From positions 558,001 through 622,000 of the forward strand of contig NZ_CP072934.1 in the NCBI RefSeq assembly GCF_024453815.1: 64,000 nucleotides of DNA, read 5' to 3'. Below are positions 27,745-37,806 of the stretch, piece after piece; position 1 is the stretch's first letter; each line of letters starts with the position of its first letter. The DNA comes from Corynebacterium pseudogenitalium (GTDB taxonomy: Bacteria; Actinomycetota; Actinomycetes; Mycobacteriales; Mycobacteriaceae). The translations under genes were made by a program, and so were the position numbers. A model generated the notes under the pieces. That model saw only the letters and a program-made list of their open reading frames with translations. It made no database searches and was not told the DNA's origin.

Positions 27745-29379
27745 GTGGCGCTCCTGTTCGCCGTACTGAAACGTAGCAGGGACCGGATCGTAGAGGCGTG
27801 GCGCACTTCGCTGCAGGTGCGCTTCGTCGGCACAGTGCTGATCGTCTCCGCCGTGGTGATGATGGTGCTGGGGTTTGCGCTGGCGTCGGTAGTGAGCCAA
27901 CGTATCGCTGCATCCAAGATTGAGGCGGCGAGCGCGGAGATAGACCGTGCGCGTGTGACCGTCGAGGAGCAGATTAATAACTCGGGGTCCGCGACCTCAC
28001 TGCAGAGCCGCTTGAATTCGGCGCGCGCCGGGCTGACGCAGCGTGCGCAGCAAAACTCGGAGGCGTCTGCTGTGTATGAGCCTGTGCTGGTGGTAAAGAA
28101 CCCGAACGGGGTTGTTACGTCCTCGCCGGAGTCGTACCAGATCCCTGACAAGCTGGAGGAATACGTCGCTGAGGGCAATATCGCCTACCAGTTTTCCTCG
28201 GTGCAGCGCGGCGACCACTCGTCGTACAATGCCCTGATTATTGGCACCCCGACGACTTCGGATGTGCCGCACCTGCAGCTCTACCTTGTGATGAACATGG
28301 ACAATGAGGCCTCGACGCTTGCGCTGATGCGGGGCATCTTAGCGACGGCCACGGTGATCGTCAGCGTCCTGCTGGTGGGCATTGCGTGGCTGGCGTCGCA
28401 ACAGATTGTTGCACCGGTGCGCTCGGCGTCGCGTACTGCGCGCCGGTTTGCTGAAGGCCACTTGCGTGAGCGCATGCCTGTCGACGGCGAGGACGAGATG
28501 GCGGTGCTGGCGCTGTCCTTCAACAACATGGCGGACAAGCTGTCGCAGCAGATTGATCACCTTGAGCGCTACGGCGACCTGCAGCGTCAGTTCACGTCCG
28601 ACGTGTCCCACGAGCTGCGTACGCCGCTGACCACGGTGCGGATGGCGGCGGATATGATCGCCGCCGACGAGGACTCCCTGGAGCCTGGTACCCGCCGCGC
28701 TTCCCAGCTGATGACTCGCGAGCTGGACCGCTTCGAGGCCCTGCTCAATGACCTGTTGGAGATTTCCCGCCACGACGCCGGTGTCGCCGACTTGTCCGTC
28801 ACCCAGATGGATATGAAGTCGCCGATCATGTCGGCGTGGCAGCAGACGCAGCACCTCGCGGACGAGCTCGGCGTGGAAGTTTCCTTCGATATGCCGGAGG
28901 AACCAGTGATGATGCTGGGCGAGTCCCGCCGGATCGAGCGCATCGTGCGTAACCTCATTGCGAACGCGATTGACCACTCGGAGGGCAGGCCGGTTACCGT
29001 GACACTGCGCGCCAACGAGAGTGCCGTCGCGGTGACGGTCAGGGACCACGGCATCGGGCTCAAGCCTGGGCAGGAGGAACTGGTGTTCAACCGTTTCTGG
29101 CGCGCCGACAAGTCCCGCAAGCGCCACTCTGGTGGCACCGGTCTTGGCCTGGCCATTGCCCGCGAGGACGCGCAGCTGCATCACGGCACGCTGGAAGCCG
29201 TCGGGGAAGAGGGCGTCGGTGCGCTGTTCCGTCTGGTCCTGCCGCTGGATCCGGAGGCAGGCTTTTCGACGTCCCCTCTGCCCCTCGAGCTGGAACCCGG
29301 GGCGGACGCGGACAGCGTCGAAGTGGACGTCGAAACGCAGGACGAGGAAAGGCAGCCAGATGAAGTGCATGAAGCGTAG
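27745..29379 (+). CDS. mtrB: Sensor histidine kinase MtrB
   Basis: The product has 544 residues. Two membrane helices (about 28-50 and 193-217) flank an extracytoplasmic sensor. HAMP follows, then the DHp motif FTSDVSHELRTPLTT with phospho-His289, and the ATPase boxes NLIANAIDH, RDHGIGLKPGQ and GGTGLGLAIA. It phosphorylates MtrA. GTG 27745 has a GGGAG very close, so translation may depend on coupling to mtrA. lpqB overlaps its end by 20 bp. Confidence 0.96.
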   Translation: MALLFAVLKRSRDRIVEAWRTSLQVRFVGTVLIVSAVVMMVLGFALASVVSQRIAASKIEAASAEIDRARVTVEEQINNSGSATSLQSRLNSARAGLTQRAQQNSEASAVYEPVLVVKNPNGVVTSSPESYQIPDKLEEYVAEGNIAYQFSSVQRGDHSSYNALIIGTPTTSDVPHLQLYLVMNMDNEASTLALMRGILATATVIVSVLLVGIAWLASQQIVAPVRSASRTARRFAEGHLRERMPVDGEDEMAVLALSFNNMADKLSQQIDHLERYGDLQRQFTSDVSHELRTPLTTVRMAADMIAADEDSLEPGTRRASQLMTRELDRFEALLNDLLEISRHDAGVADLSVTQMDMKSPIMSAWQQTQHLADELGVEVSFDMPEEPVMMLGESRRIERIVRNLIANAIDHSEGRPVTVTLRANESAVAVTVRDHGIGLKPGQEELVFNRFWRADKSRKRHSGGTGLGLAIAREDAQLHHGTLEAVGEEGVGALFRLVLPLDPEAGFSTSPLPLELEPGADADSVEVDVETQDEERQPDEVHEA

Positions 29380-31075
29380 GTACCTTGCTATAGCGATGAG
29401 CACGACGCTGCTCTTGGGCGGGTGCGCGACGCTGCCGTCGAATACTGACCCGCATGTGCTCCGGCCCTACCAGGAGGAAGCGCCGGAGTCGGAGATTATC
29501 GGCCCGATCAAGGACCGCGAGCCGGACCTTTTGCTGCGTGACTTCTACGCGGCCTCCGCGATCCCAACCGGCGACTACGAAGCGGCGCGCGCCTTCCTCA
29601 CTGAGGCCGCGAAGCCCACGTGGAGCGCCAACGAGCAGACGCTCATCGTCGACCGGATCGGGTTGAATACGGTGTCCGGCAGCTCGGGGAGCAAGCGCAG
29701 TTTTGCGGTGCATGGCAACGTGGTCGGCGCGCTCGGCAGTGGTGGCGTGTTCACTCCGGAGCGCGGTACCTACGAGGCCACGCTGGAGCTCGAGCAGGTC
29801 GACGGCCAGTGGCGCATTTCCTCGTTGCCGCCCGGCGTGGTCATGGAGCGCACCGAGCTGCGCAACCAATACCAGCCTTACAACCTGTACTTCTTTGATC
29901 CGACCGGCAAGGAGCTGGTCACCGACCGGCGCTGGGTCTACGCGCCGCGCGATTTCCTACCCAGTACGCTGATCTCGCTGCTGCTCGAAGGGCCGGCTAG
30001 CCGCTTGCGCCCCGCGATCATGGGGACGCTGCCATCGACGGTGCGCTACACCGGTTTCGAGGGCGGTGTCTACCACTTTGCGGGCCTCGGCAATATGGAC
30101 GAGGCCGCGCGCAGCCGTTTCGCCGCACAGGTGGTGTGGACGCTCGCCTCCGCAGGCGTGACCGGCCCGTTTTCGCTCCTCGCCGACGGCGAGCCGCTCA
30201 TCACCGGCGCCCGCGAACTGACCACCGACGACTTCATCGACGTCAGCCCCGTCGTCGAGCAAGTCGGGGAGAGCACCCTGTACTCGCTTGCCGACGGCCA
30301 CGTCTCCCAAATCACCGGCGGCGGCCCGCAGCCTGTTGCCGATGTGCTGGGCAACACGCACAGCGTGGTCACCGCCGACATTTCCGGTGAGGGGCAGTGG
30401 GCCGCGGTGTTCAACGTCGGCGACGGCCCCGAAGGCGCCGAGCTGCGCCTCGGGCAGCTCACCGGCGGTAGCGTGGACGTGGTGAAGGCGGAGACCTTCT
30501 CGCGCCCATCGTTCGAGCCAAACAGCAAGGCGGTGTGGACCGTTTCGGACGGCAAGCACATCCTGCGCTCCACGCAATCCTCGGCGACAGGGGAGGTCAC
30601 CACCGAGGAAGTGCACGTTGATCTTCCCGAAGATGTCGACGGCAACATTTCCGTGCTGCGTCTTTCCCGATCGGGCTCGCGCGTCGTCATGGTGATTGAC
30701 GGCCGCCTGTACACCGGCATCATCGAGCAGCGCGCCGCAGGCGCCGGCACCATCGTCAACGTTCTCGAGTACAGCTACGAGCTCGGTGGCAGTGTGGTCT
30801 CCGCGGACTGGCACCCCGACGGCTCGCTCATCGTTGGCACCTCGAACCCGGCGTCGCCCGTGATGCGTGTGGAGCAGGACGGATCTTCGACCACCGCGCT
30901 GTCGCTCGGGAACATCTCCGCGCCGGTGGTGGCCGTGGCGGCGTCGCCAAACATGCTGTACGCGACCGACGCAAACGCCATTTTGCAAATGCCCGTCAGT
31001 GGTGCTGACACCCCGATCTGGCGCGAGGTGCCTGGCCTCCAGGGTGTGCGCTCACTGCCGATCATCGCGAGGTAG
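29360..31075 (+). CDS. lpqB: Lipoprotein LpqB
   Basis: About 571 residues. The lipobox LLLGGC places the lipidated residue at Cys22. A GerMN-type domain (about 200-310) and a C-terminal beta-propeller-like region follow, as in mycobacterial LpqB, which modulates MtrB signalling. ATG 29360 has GAAAGG upstream and overlaps mtrB, supporting a coupled mtrA-mtrB-lpqB operon. Confidence 0.93.
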   Translation: MKCMKRRYLAIAMSTTLLLGGCATLPSNTDPHVLRPYQEEAPESEIIGPIKDREPDLLLRDFYAASAIPTGDYEAARAFLTEAAKPTWSANEQTLIVDRIGLNTVSGSSGSKRSFAVHGNVVGALGSGGVFTPERGTYEATLELEQVDGQWRISSLPPGVVMERTELRNQYQPYNLYFFDPTGKELVTDRRWVYAPRDFLPSTLISLLLEGPASRLRPAIMGTLPSTVRYTGFEGGVYHFAGLGNMDEAARSRFAAQVVWTLASAGVTGPFSLLADGEPLITGARELTTDDFIDVSPVVEQVGESTLYSLADGHVSQITGGGPQPVADVLGNTHSVVTADISGEGQWAAVFNVGDGPEGAELRLGQLTGGSVDVVKAETFSRPSFEPNSKAVWTVSDGKHILRSTQSSATGEVTTEEVHVDLPEDVDGNISVLRLSRSGSRVVMVIDGRLYTGIIEQRAAGAGTIVNVLEYSYELGGSVVSADWHPDGSLIVGTSNPASPVMRVEQDGSSTTALSLGNISAPVVAVAASPNMLYATDANAILQMPVSGADTPIWREVPGLQGVRSLPIIAR

Positions 31076-31080
31076 GCGGC

Positions 31081-31725
31081 GTGGCGCTCGCAGAGGTTGG
31101 TGAACTCTTCCTACCGCGCCACTGCGCTGGGTGCGGGACCCCAGGCTCCGTGTTGTGCCCAGCCTGCCGCACTGAACTGTCGGCACTGCCGCGCCGGGTG
31201 TCGCCGCAGCACTTGCCGCACGTGCCGGTGTTCGCGCTCGGGCCGTACGGCGGCGCGCACCGTGGGGTAGTGCTCGCGATGAAGGAGCGTAGGAATTTGG
31301 CTGTGCGCAAGCATGTCGGGGCGGTGCTGGACGCGGCGCTGACCTTTCTTGAGGTTCGCGGTGAGATTCACCCGGACGCGCTGCTGGTCCCTGCGCCGAC
31401 GCGCGCGGTCTCGGCAAGGGAGCGCGGCGGGGACCCGGTGAGCGTGATCTGTAAGCGTTCGGGGCGCAAGGTGGTGGACGTGTTGGAGCTCGCGGAATCA
31501 ACGACTGACCAGTCGGAGTTGGACGCGGCGCACCGCCGGTCCAACTTGGCCGGCGCGGTGCGGATGCGCCGCGGGTGGGAGGCGCTGCACACGGGCACGG
31601 GCGCTGGCCCCGTCATTGTTGTTGACGATGTCGTGACCACCGGCGCCACGCTTCAGACCAGCGTGGAAGTGCTGCTCGCGCACGGGTTTGACGTGGTCAG
31701 CTGCATTGCCGTGTGCGCCGCCTAG
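31081..31725 (+). CDS. comF: ComF-family phosphoribosyltransferase-like protein
   Basis: The product has 214 residues. The N-terminal zinc motif CAGCGTPGSVLCPAC is followed by a phosphoribosyltransferase domain with the PRPP loop VIVVDDVVTTGATLQ. ComF proteins are linked to DNA uptake in competent bacteria, but the role in actinobacteria is unclear. GTG 31081 lies 5 bp after lpqB with GAGG upstream, so it is probably the operon's last gene. Confidence 0.88.
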   Translation: MALAEVGELFLPRHCAGCGTPGSVLCPACRTELSALPRRVSPQHLPHVPVFALGPYGGAHRGVVLAMKERRNLAVRKHVGAVLDAALTFLEVRGEIHPDALLVPAPTRAVSARERGGDPVSVICKRSGRKVVDVLELAESTTDQSELDAAHRRSNLAGAVRMRRGWEALHTGTGAGPVIVVDDVVTTGATLQTSVEVLLAHGFDVVSCIAVCAA

Positions 31726-31854
31726 CCGCGCAGCACGCATGGTGTTCGCTGGTAGCAAACTGGCAGGGAGTTTTACACAGATACGTAGCCATTGGTTATT
31801 ACCAGTTGTATAGTGGTGATAGACCCAGTTCCAACAACGCTAGGGAGGAAGCAG

Positions 31855-32547
31855 ATGACTTCTGCAGAGCACACCGACGGATTCGCACCAGCAGCCCAGG
31901 TTACGATTACTGGCCGTAACGTCGAGGTCCCAGAGCATTTCCAAGAGCGCGTCAACGCCAAGCTCGCCAAGATTGAGAAGCTTGATCCAACGTTGACGTT
32001 CTTCCATGTTGAGCTGCAGCACGAGCCGAACCCTCGTCGTGAGGCACAGGCACAGCGCGTGCAGATTACTGCGACCGGCAAGGGCCACCTGGCACGTGCG
32101 GAAGCCAAGGAAGACAGCTTCTACGCAGCGCTTGAATCCGCGCTGGGTAAGCTGGAGCGTTCCTTGCGTAAGGTGAAGGTCCGCCGCGAGATTGCTCGTT
32201 CCGGCCACCGTGCACCGAAGTCCACCGGCGAAATCGCAGCTGAGCTTGCGCACGAGGCAGAGGATGCTCGCGCAAAGCAGGCGGAGGGCCAGTATGACAC
32301 TGACCCGTACGCGGGCACCTTTGAGGATGCGCCGCTCGGCCAGGTTGTGCGTCGCAAGCTGCACCCGGATACCCCGATCAGCGTCGATGAGGCGCTCTCC
32401 GAGATGGAGCTGGTTGGCCACGACTTCTACCTCTTCATCGATGAAGAGTCGAAGCGTCCAGCAGTGGTCTACCGCCGCCACGCATACGACTACGGTCTGA
32501 TCACCCTGGCTCCAGAAGATGAAGTCAAGGCAAACGACGAGAAGTAG
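31855..32547 (+). CDS. hpf: Long-form ribosome hibernation-promoting factor
   Basis: About 230 residues. The N-terminal S30AE domain (VTITGRNVEVPEHFQERVNAKLAKIEKLD) binds the 30S decoding region, and the C-terminal dimerisation domain (VRRKLHPDTPISVDEALSEMELVGHDFYLF) drives 100S formation. ATG 31855 has GGGAGGAA 6 nt upstream. A long leader (about 130 bp after comF) with TATAGT at about 31810 suggests its own promoter. Confidence 0.95.
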   Translation: MTSAEHTDGFAPAAQVTITGRNVEVPEHFQERVNAKLAKIEKLDPTLTFFHVELQHEPNPRREAQAQRVQITATGKGHLARAEAKEDSFYAALESALGKLERSLRKVKVRREIARSGHRAPKSTGEIAAELAHEAEDARAKQAEGQYDTDPYAGTFEDAPLGQVVRRKLHPDTPISVDEALSEMELVGHDFYLFIDEESKRPAVVYRRHAYDYGLITLAPEDEVKANDEK

Positions 32548-32758
32548 CGTCGCCACTATATGATTCGTCGCCTGCTTGTGTAAGCAAAAAGCTTGTACGG
32601 GCGGGCGGCGTTTTCACATTCTTTTCTTATTGATTCCACCAGTTGTGATTGCCTGTTTTCGTTGACGCGTGCGTACAATGGCCGATTGGTACATAAAAGC
32701 AGCGCGTAGAGCTGGCGTGATCGCTTTGTTTTTCTAACTTTTGAAGGATTCTAGAAAC
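32548..32758. promoter_or_regulatory. hpf-secA intergenic region with secA promoter
   Basis: There is no gene here. TACAAT at about 32673-32678 is a plausible -10 box, giving secA a leader of about 75 nt. An AT-rich stretch and a small GCTT-loop-AAGC stem at about 32572-32583 may end hpf transcription weakly. Confidence 0.45.
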
Positions 32759-35299
32759 GTGTTTGGACTGTCGAAACTGCTGCGTGCGGGTGAAGGGCGT
32801 ATGGTAAAACGCCTCTCGAAGATCGCTGATCAAGTCATGGATCTCGATGAGGAGTACGCGGCACTCACAGATGACGAGTTGAAGGCCAAAACGGAAGAGT
32901 TTAAGCAAAAGATTGCCGACGGCGCTTCGCTCGACGACATTTTGCTCGATGCGTTCGCGACAGCCCGCGAGGCATCCTGGCGCGTGCTGGGGCAGAAGCA
33001 CTACAAGGTGCAGATCATGGGCGGTGCCGCGCTGCACTTCGGTTCCGTCGCCGAGATGAAAACTGGTGAAGGTAAGACCCTGACCTCGGTGCTGCCTGCC
33101 TACCTCAATGGTTTGAGCGGCAAGGGCGTGCACATTGTTACCGTCAACGACTACTTGGCAAAGCGTGACGCCGAGATGATGGGTCGTGTCCACCACTTCC
33201 TGGGGCTCGACGTTGGTGTGATCCTGTCCGACATGCGCCCGCAGGAGCGCAAGAAGGCGTACGACGCGGCGATTACGTACGGCACCAACAACGAACTCGG
33301 CTTCGACTACCTGCGTGACAACATGACCCGTTCGGTCAACGACATGGTGCAGCGCGGCCACAACTTCGCCATCGTGGACGAGGTTGACTCGATTCTTATC
33401 GACGAAGCCCGTACTCCGCTGATTATTTCCGGCCCGGTTGATGGCTCCAGCCAGTTCTACACCGTGTTCGCGCAGCTCGCACCGCGTATGCGCGAGGGCA
33501 TCCACTACGAGGTGGACCACCGTAAGCGCACCATTGGTATCTCCGAGGAAGGCGTGGAGTTCGTCGAGGACCAGCTGGGCATTGACAACCTGTACGCGCC
33601 TGAGCACTCGCAGCTGGTGAGCTACCTGAATAACGCTATTAAGGCGAAGGAGCTCTTCGAGCGCGATAAGGACTACATCATCCGCCAGGGTGAGGTCATG
33701 ATCGTCGATAGCTTCACGGGCCGCGTGCTGGCGGGCCGTCGCTACAACGAGGGTATGCACCAGGCGATCGAGGCGAAGGAAAACGTCGAGATCAAGAACG
33801 AGAACCAGACGCTGGCGACGGTGACGCTGCAGAACTACTTCCGTCTCTACGACAAGCTGGCTGGCATGACCGGTACCGCTGAGACTGAGGCGGCGGAGCT
33901 GCACCAGATCTACAAGATGGACGTTGTGCAGATTCCACCGAACCGCCCGAACCAGCGTGTGGACCGCGACGACCTGATCTACAAGACGCAGGAAGCGAAG
34001 TTCGCCGCTGTTGCGGAGGATATTGCGGAGCACGTCGAGAAGGGCCAGCCGGTGCTGGTCGGTACCACCTCGGTGGAGCGCTCGGAGTACCTCTCGCAGC
34101 TGCTGACGCGTAAGGGCATTAAGCACAACGTGCTCAACGCGAAGCACCACGAGGAAGAAGGCCGCATTATTGCGGAGGCTGGTCTGCCGGCGAAGGTGAC
34201 GGTCTCTACGAACATGGCTGGTCGCGGTACGGATATCGTGCTGGGTGGCAACCCGGAAATTCTGTTGGACGCGAAGCTGCAGGAGCAGGGCCTCGACCCG
34301 TTCGAGGACGAGGAGCGCTACCAGGAGGCGTGGAACGAGCAGCTGCCGAAGGCGAAGGAGCGCTCGAAGCAGCTCGGCGACGAGGTGCGTGAGGCCGGTG
34401 GCCTGTACGTTATCGGTACGGAGCGCCACGAGTCTCGTCGCATTGATAACCAGCTGCGTGGCCGTTCTGGCCGTCAGGGTGACCCGGGTGAGACCCGTTT
34501 CTACCTGTCGATGCGCGACGAGCTCATGGTCCGCTTCGTTGGCCAGTCGATGGAAAACATGATGAACCGCCTCAACGTTCCGGACGATGTTCCGATTGAG
34601 GCGAAGATGGTGTCGAATGCGATTAAGGGCGCGCAGTCGCAGGTTGAGAACCAGAACTTCGAGATGCGTAAGAACGTCCTGAAGTACGACGAGGTGCTCA
34701 ACGAGCAGCGCAAGGTGGTCTACGGTGAGCGCCAGGAGATCTTGGCGTCGAAGGACATCAAGGATCAGGTCCGCCGCATGATCAGCTCGACTGTCGGCGC
34801 GTACGTGGATGGCGCGACGATGGAGGGCTACGTCGAGGACTGGGACCTGCAGGAACTCTGGCACGCACTCGAGTCCCTGTACGGCCCGTCGAAGACGGCA
34901 CAGGAGCTTATCGACGGCGACGAGTACGGCAAGCCGGGCGAGCTCACCGCTGAGCAGCTTCGCGAGGCACTCATCGACGACGCCCAGGCGCAGTACGATC
35001 AGCTCGAGGCGAACGTTGCCGAGATCGGCGGCGAGGAGCAGATGCGCAACGTGGAGCGTATGGTGATCCTGCCGATCATCGATACGAAGTGGCGTGAGCA
35101 CCTCTACGAGATGGATTACCTCAAGGAGGGCATCGGCCTGCGTGCGATGGCGCAGCGCGACCCGCTGGTTGAGTACCAGAAGGAGGGTGGCGACATGTTC
35201 AACGCGATGAATGAGGCCATCCAGGAGGAGACGGTGCGTCAACTCTTCATGATGCGCAAGCAGTTCGAGTCGGCAGAAGACGAGACGGCGCAGGCCTAA
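32759..35299 (+). CDS. secA: Preprotein translocase ATPase SecA (SecA1)
   Basis: About 846 residues, the housekeeping SecA1 size. It has the Walker A GEGKT at residues 103-107, [14 protein letters not shown], Walker [42 protein letters not shown] and [10 protein letters not shown]. It powers protein export through SecYEG at the membrane. No C-terminal SEC-C zinc motif is present. GTG 32759 has AAGGA 10 nt upstream; an in-frame TTG at 32741 precedes the SD and is rejected. Confidence 0.98.
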   Translation: MFGLSKLLRAGEGRMVKRLSKIADQVMDLDEEYAALTDDELKAKTEEFKQKIADGASLDDILLDAFATAREASWRVLGQKHYKVQIMGGAALHFGSVAEMKTGEGKTLTSVLPAYLNGLSGKGVHIVTVNDYLAKRDAEMMGRVHHFLGLDVGVILSDMRPQERKKAYDAAITYGTNNELGFDYLRDNMTRSVNDMVQRGHNFAIVDEVDSILIDEARTPLIISGPVDGSSQFYTVFAQLAPRMREGIHYEVDHRKRTIGISEEGVEFVEDQLGIDNLYAPEHSQLVSYLNNAIKAKELFERDKDYIIRQGEVMIVDSFTGRVLAGRRYNEGMHQAIEAKENVEIKNENQTLATVTLQNYFRLYDKLAGMTGTAETEAAELHQIYKMDVVQIPPNRPNQRVDRDDLIYKTQEAKFAAVAEDIAEHVEKGQPVLVGTTSVERSEYLSQLLTRKGIKHNVLNAKHHEEEGRIIAEAGLPAKVTVSTNMAGRGTDIVLGGNPEILLDAKLQEQGLDPFEDEERYQEAWNEQLPKAKERSKQLGDEVREAGGLYVIGTERHESRRIDNQLRGRSGRQGDPGETRFYLSMRDELMVRFVGQSMENMMNRLNVPDDVPIEAKMVSNAIKGAQSQVENQNFEMRKNVLKYDEVLNEQRKVVYGERQEILASKDIKDQVRRMISSTVGAYVDGATMEGYVEDWDLQELWHALESLYGPSKTAQELIDGDEYGKPGELTAEQLREALIDDAQAQYDQLEANVAEIGGEEQMRNVERMVILPIIDTKWREHLYEMDYLKEGIGLRAMAQRDPLVEYQKEGGDMFNAMNEAIQEETVRQLFMMRKQFESAEDETAQA

Positions 35300-35316
35300 C
35301 CTCGTCCTGCACGCCC

Positions 35317-35364
35317 CGGCCGGTTGGTGTTCCTTAGAGAATCTTGAAGGACACCAGTCGGCCG
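35317..35364. terminator. Long bidirectional stem-loop shared by secA and the convergent gene
   Basis: The arms 35317-35335 and 35347-35364 can form an ~18-bp stem with one bulge and two wobbles around an 11-nt loop (35336-35346). The right arm is made of the last codons of the convergent Rv3235-like gene, so a coding sequence doubles as terminator stem. There is no strong U-run on either side. Confidence 0.65.
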
Positions 35365-35741
35365 TTGTCCATTTTTGCCACGAACCCGAAGCGCTTTTGC
35401 CCTGTAGCGACGGTGCCGAAGAACTCGCCGCCGTCGCGGGCGTGGCAGGTGACGATGCGCGGCGGGCCCGCGTGTTGTTGCTGGAAGCGACGGTAGGCGC
35501 GGACGTTGGTGCGGGCGGCCGTGGAAAAGCGGTCGGCGCGCAGTGCACGGAGGTTTGTGGCTCCGAAGCTTGCTGCGAGCGCTGTGCGCACGAGCGGGGC
35601 GACGTTGGATCCGGTGCGGCGAGGGTCGCTGGGTGAGTACCGTGCTTGGCGGCGGCGCGTTTCCGCTGCGCGTCCGGAGCGCTTCGGGGAGGGAACGAGC
35701 AGTTGAACGTGCTGGTGGCCAGGGGCGGGGTAGTAGGTCAC
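35334..35741 (-). CDS. Rv3235-family protein
   Basis: About 135 residues. The conserved core is RRFQQQHAGPPRIVTCHARDGGEFFGTVATGQKRFGFVAKM, as in the Rv3235-like proteins encoded beside secA in actinobacteria. The N-terminal part is basic and probably disordered. The function is unknown. GTG 35741 has AAAGGA 9 nt upstream and is preferred to the earlier in-frame ATG 35801, which lacks an SD. Confidence 0.75.
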   Translation of the reverse strand: MTYYPAPGHQHVQLLVPSPKRSGRAAETRRRQARYSPSDPRRTGSNVAPLVRTALAASFGATNLRALRADRFSTAARTNVRAYRRFQQQHAGPPRIVTCHARDGGEFFGTVATGQKRFGFVAKMDNGRLVSFKIL

Positions 35742-35892
35742 GGCGGGGTCCTTTCGTATCGTTGTGCACGGTGCGGGGTGCTGGTAGGTAGTATTGTGCA
35801 CGTTCGCGCCGTGAGGGCGCTAGGAGAATTTGCGCACTTTGGTGTGCACTGCAGAAGAACCGAAAACGAAGTACAGGAATTGAGGCGTCCAA

Positions 35893-36306
35893 ATGCAGGG
35901 ACTCATTATTGACTACGCAGGTGTGTTGGACCAGGACCCGGAGGACCAGCGCCGCTGGCAGCAGCTGATTGAGGCTGTGAAGGAGAAAGACAAGGCCGTA
36001 GGCATTTTGTCCAACGAGGAATCCGAGGGCCAAATGGCGGACGCGGTGCGGGACTGGGAGTTCCGCGGTGTCGTGGATGCGGTGGTGCTCTCCGGCGACA
36101 TTGGTGCGGAGAAGCCGTCCCCGGCAGCATTCCAGGCCGCGGCGGATGCGCTGGATATTCCGCTCAATGACTGCGTCATGATCGACGACGACATCATGAA
36201 CGTCCGCTCGGCCGTCGAGTGCGGCATGATCGCGATTTTGCACACGGCGTTTGACCGCACCGCGGTAGAGATCCAGACGCTGTTCAATATCGAGGGAGAG
36301 TTTTAA
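35893..36306 (+). CDS. Small HAD-family hydrolase-like protein
   Basis: The product has 137 residues, short for a HAD enzyme, with a minimal cap. Motif I is LIIDYAGVLD (nucleophile D7, as in the DxGGVL subclass that lacks the second Asp), motif II is GILSNEE, motif III K is in AEKPSPAAF, and motif IV is CVMIDDDIMNV. The substrate is unknown. The stop overlaps the next start (TAATG), so the two genes are coupled. Confidence 0.8.
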   Translation: MQGLIIDYAGVLDQDPEDQRRWQQLIEAVKEKDKAVGILSNEESEGQMADAVRDWEFRGVVDAVVLSGDIGAEKPSPAAFQAAADALDIPLNDCVMIDDDIMNVRSAVECGMIAILHTAFDRTAVEIQTLFNIEGEF

Positions 36307-36800
36307 TGCGTGTCTACATCCCCGCGACGTTCTCCATGGTAGAGGGACTCGCCGCAGACAAGGTGCTGCACCCGCGCAACGGGTGGGGCTTCGCCGCGAC
36401 GACGGCGCTGCGCGAGTTCTTCACCTCCGGCGATGAGGAGGAGATCGAAGCAGTAGCGTTTGACGACGCCGCGCTGGCCTCCATCCGTCTGCTGGCGATT
36501 GGTGACCAGGATCGGTTCCCGCACCGCCGCGTGGTGATCTCCGCGGACGTGGACGCCGAGGAAGCCGATGACATGGGGGACTCCGTCGTGCGGGTGTCTG
36601 GGCCGGTGGCGCTGGAGGACGTTGCGGCGATCCATATCGACCTGGCGGAGGCAGAAGCGGCGACGGCGAAGGCCATCGAACACATCGACGCCGCAGACCT
36701 CGGGGACGAGGACGCGGAGCTGGCCGTCGGGGACGCGCAGGACAATTACCTGGCGTTTTACGACGTCAGCGAGTTACCGTTCCTCGTCGAGCTGCTTTAG
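36306..36800 (+). CDS. DUF6912-type conserved actinobacterial protein
   Basis: The product has 164 residues. It opens with MRVYIPATFSMVEGLAAD, the pattern of a conserved actinobacterial family encoded near rsgA. It is acidic with no catalytic motif I recognise. It is translationally coupled to the HAD gene and overlaps the convergent rsgA end by 27 bp. Confidence 0.75.
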   Translation: MRVYIPATFSMVEGLAADKVLHPRNGWGFAATTALREFFTSGDEEEIEAVAFDDAALASIRLLAIGDQDRFPHRRVVISADVDAEEADDMGDSVVRVSGPVALEDVAAIHIDLAEAEAATAKAIEHIDAADLGDEDAELAVGDAQDNYLAFYDVSELPFLVELL

Positions 36801-37796
36801 ATCCCACTCGTTGTTGGAGCGCAGCGCGCTGAGTAGGCGTCGCACGGCGGCGACGCGGCGCGACAGCGCCCCTCCCTCGAAGGCGTCCCAGGCGCACTCC
36901 GGGTCCGTGGGCGGGCCGGCGTGCGTGCAGCCGCGCGGGCAATCCTGGGCTGCCTCGGCGAGCTCGGGGAAGACGTCGATTACTTGGTCGGGGGAGACGT
37001 GCGCCAGGCCGAACGAGCGGATGCCCGGTGTGTCGATGATCCAGCCGCCGCCCGGAAGATCGAGCGCCACGGACTGCGTTGAGGTGTGGCGGCCTTTGCC
37101 CACGCCGGAGACGTCGCCGGTTTCGCGTTGCGCGTCCGGGACGAGGCGGTTGACCAGTGTCGACTTGCCCACGCCGGAGTGGCCGACGCAGGCCGATACG
37201 TGGTCGTTGAGGCGTTGTGTGAGTTGGTCGAGGGGGTCGTCGATACCTACGGTGAGGACTTCGACGTTGAGGTCCTTGATTTCTGCGATGAACTCGTCGG
37301 GGCGCGCGAGGTCCGTTTTTGTCATGCAGACAATGGGGCGCACCCCGCCGACGAATGCGGCGATGAGCGCGCGCTCCACAAGCCCGGTGCGTGGCGGCGG
37401 GTCGGCGGCGGCGACCACGATGAGCAACAGCTCCGCGTTGGCGACGACGACACGCTCGAAGGGGTCGGTGTCGTCCGCGGTGCGGCGCAGGACCGAGGTG
37501 CGGTCGGCGCGCAGCACGATGCGGGCGAGCGTGTCCTTGCGCCCGCTGGTATCACCCACGACGCTGACTCGGTCGCCGACCTCGATGCTGGTGCGCTTCA
37601 GGTGGCGCGCTCGCATGCAGGCAACCAGCGTGCCGTTATCCAGCATGACACCCCAGCGCCCCCTATCCTTCGTGACCACCATCCCGGTGAGCGCGTCCTC
37701 GTAGGAGGGGCGGTCCTTGGTGCGGGGGCGCGAGCCGCGGCCGGGCCGGACGCGGACGTCGGATTCGTCGTAATCGCTGAACTTGCGGCGTGCCAT
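36774..37796 (-). CDS. rsgA: Ribosome small-subunit-dependent GTPase A
   Basis: About 340 residues. An OB-fold N terminus precedes the circularly permuted GTPase order G4 (MTKTDLA), G1 (GHSGVGKSTLVN), G3 (DTPGIRS). A zinc motif, CPRGCTHAGPPTDPEC, follows. It checks late 30S maturation. G4 has Thr for the usual Asn (TKTD), a common variant. It lies 10 bp downstream of aroA and is probably cotranscribed with it. Confidence 0.95.
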   Translation of the reverse strand: MARRKFSDYDESDVRVRPGRGSRPRTKDRPSYEDALTGMVVTKDRGRWGVMLDNGTLVACMRARHLKRTSIEVGDRVSVVGDTSGRKDTLARIVLRADRTSVLRRTADDTDPFERVVVANAELLLIVVAAADPPPRTGLVERALIAAFVGGVRPIVCMTKTDLARPDEFIAEIKDLNVEVLTVGIDDPLDQLTQRLNDHVSACVGHSGVGKSTLVNRLVPDAQRETGDVSGVGKGRHTSTQSVALDLPGGGWIIDTPGIRSFGLAHVSPDQVIDVFPELAEAAQDCPRGCTHAGPPTDPECAWDAFEGGALSRRVAAVRRLLSALRSNNEWDLKQLDEER

Positions 37797-37806
37797 GGGG
37801 TTCTTT

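Noticed and set aside
32627..35548. 973-codon minus-strand open frame opposite secA
   Set aside because: Antisense shadow of secA; Leu/Arg/His-rich composition and no domain.
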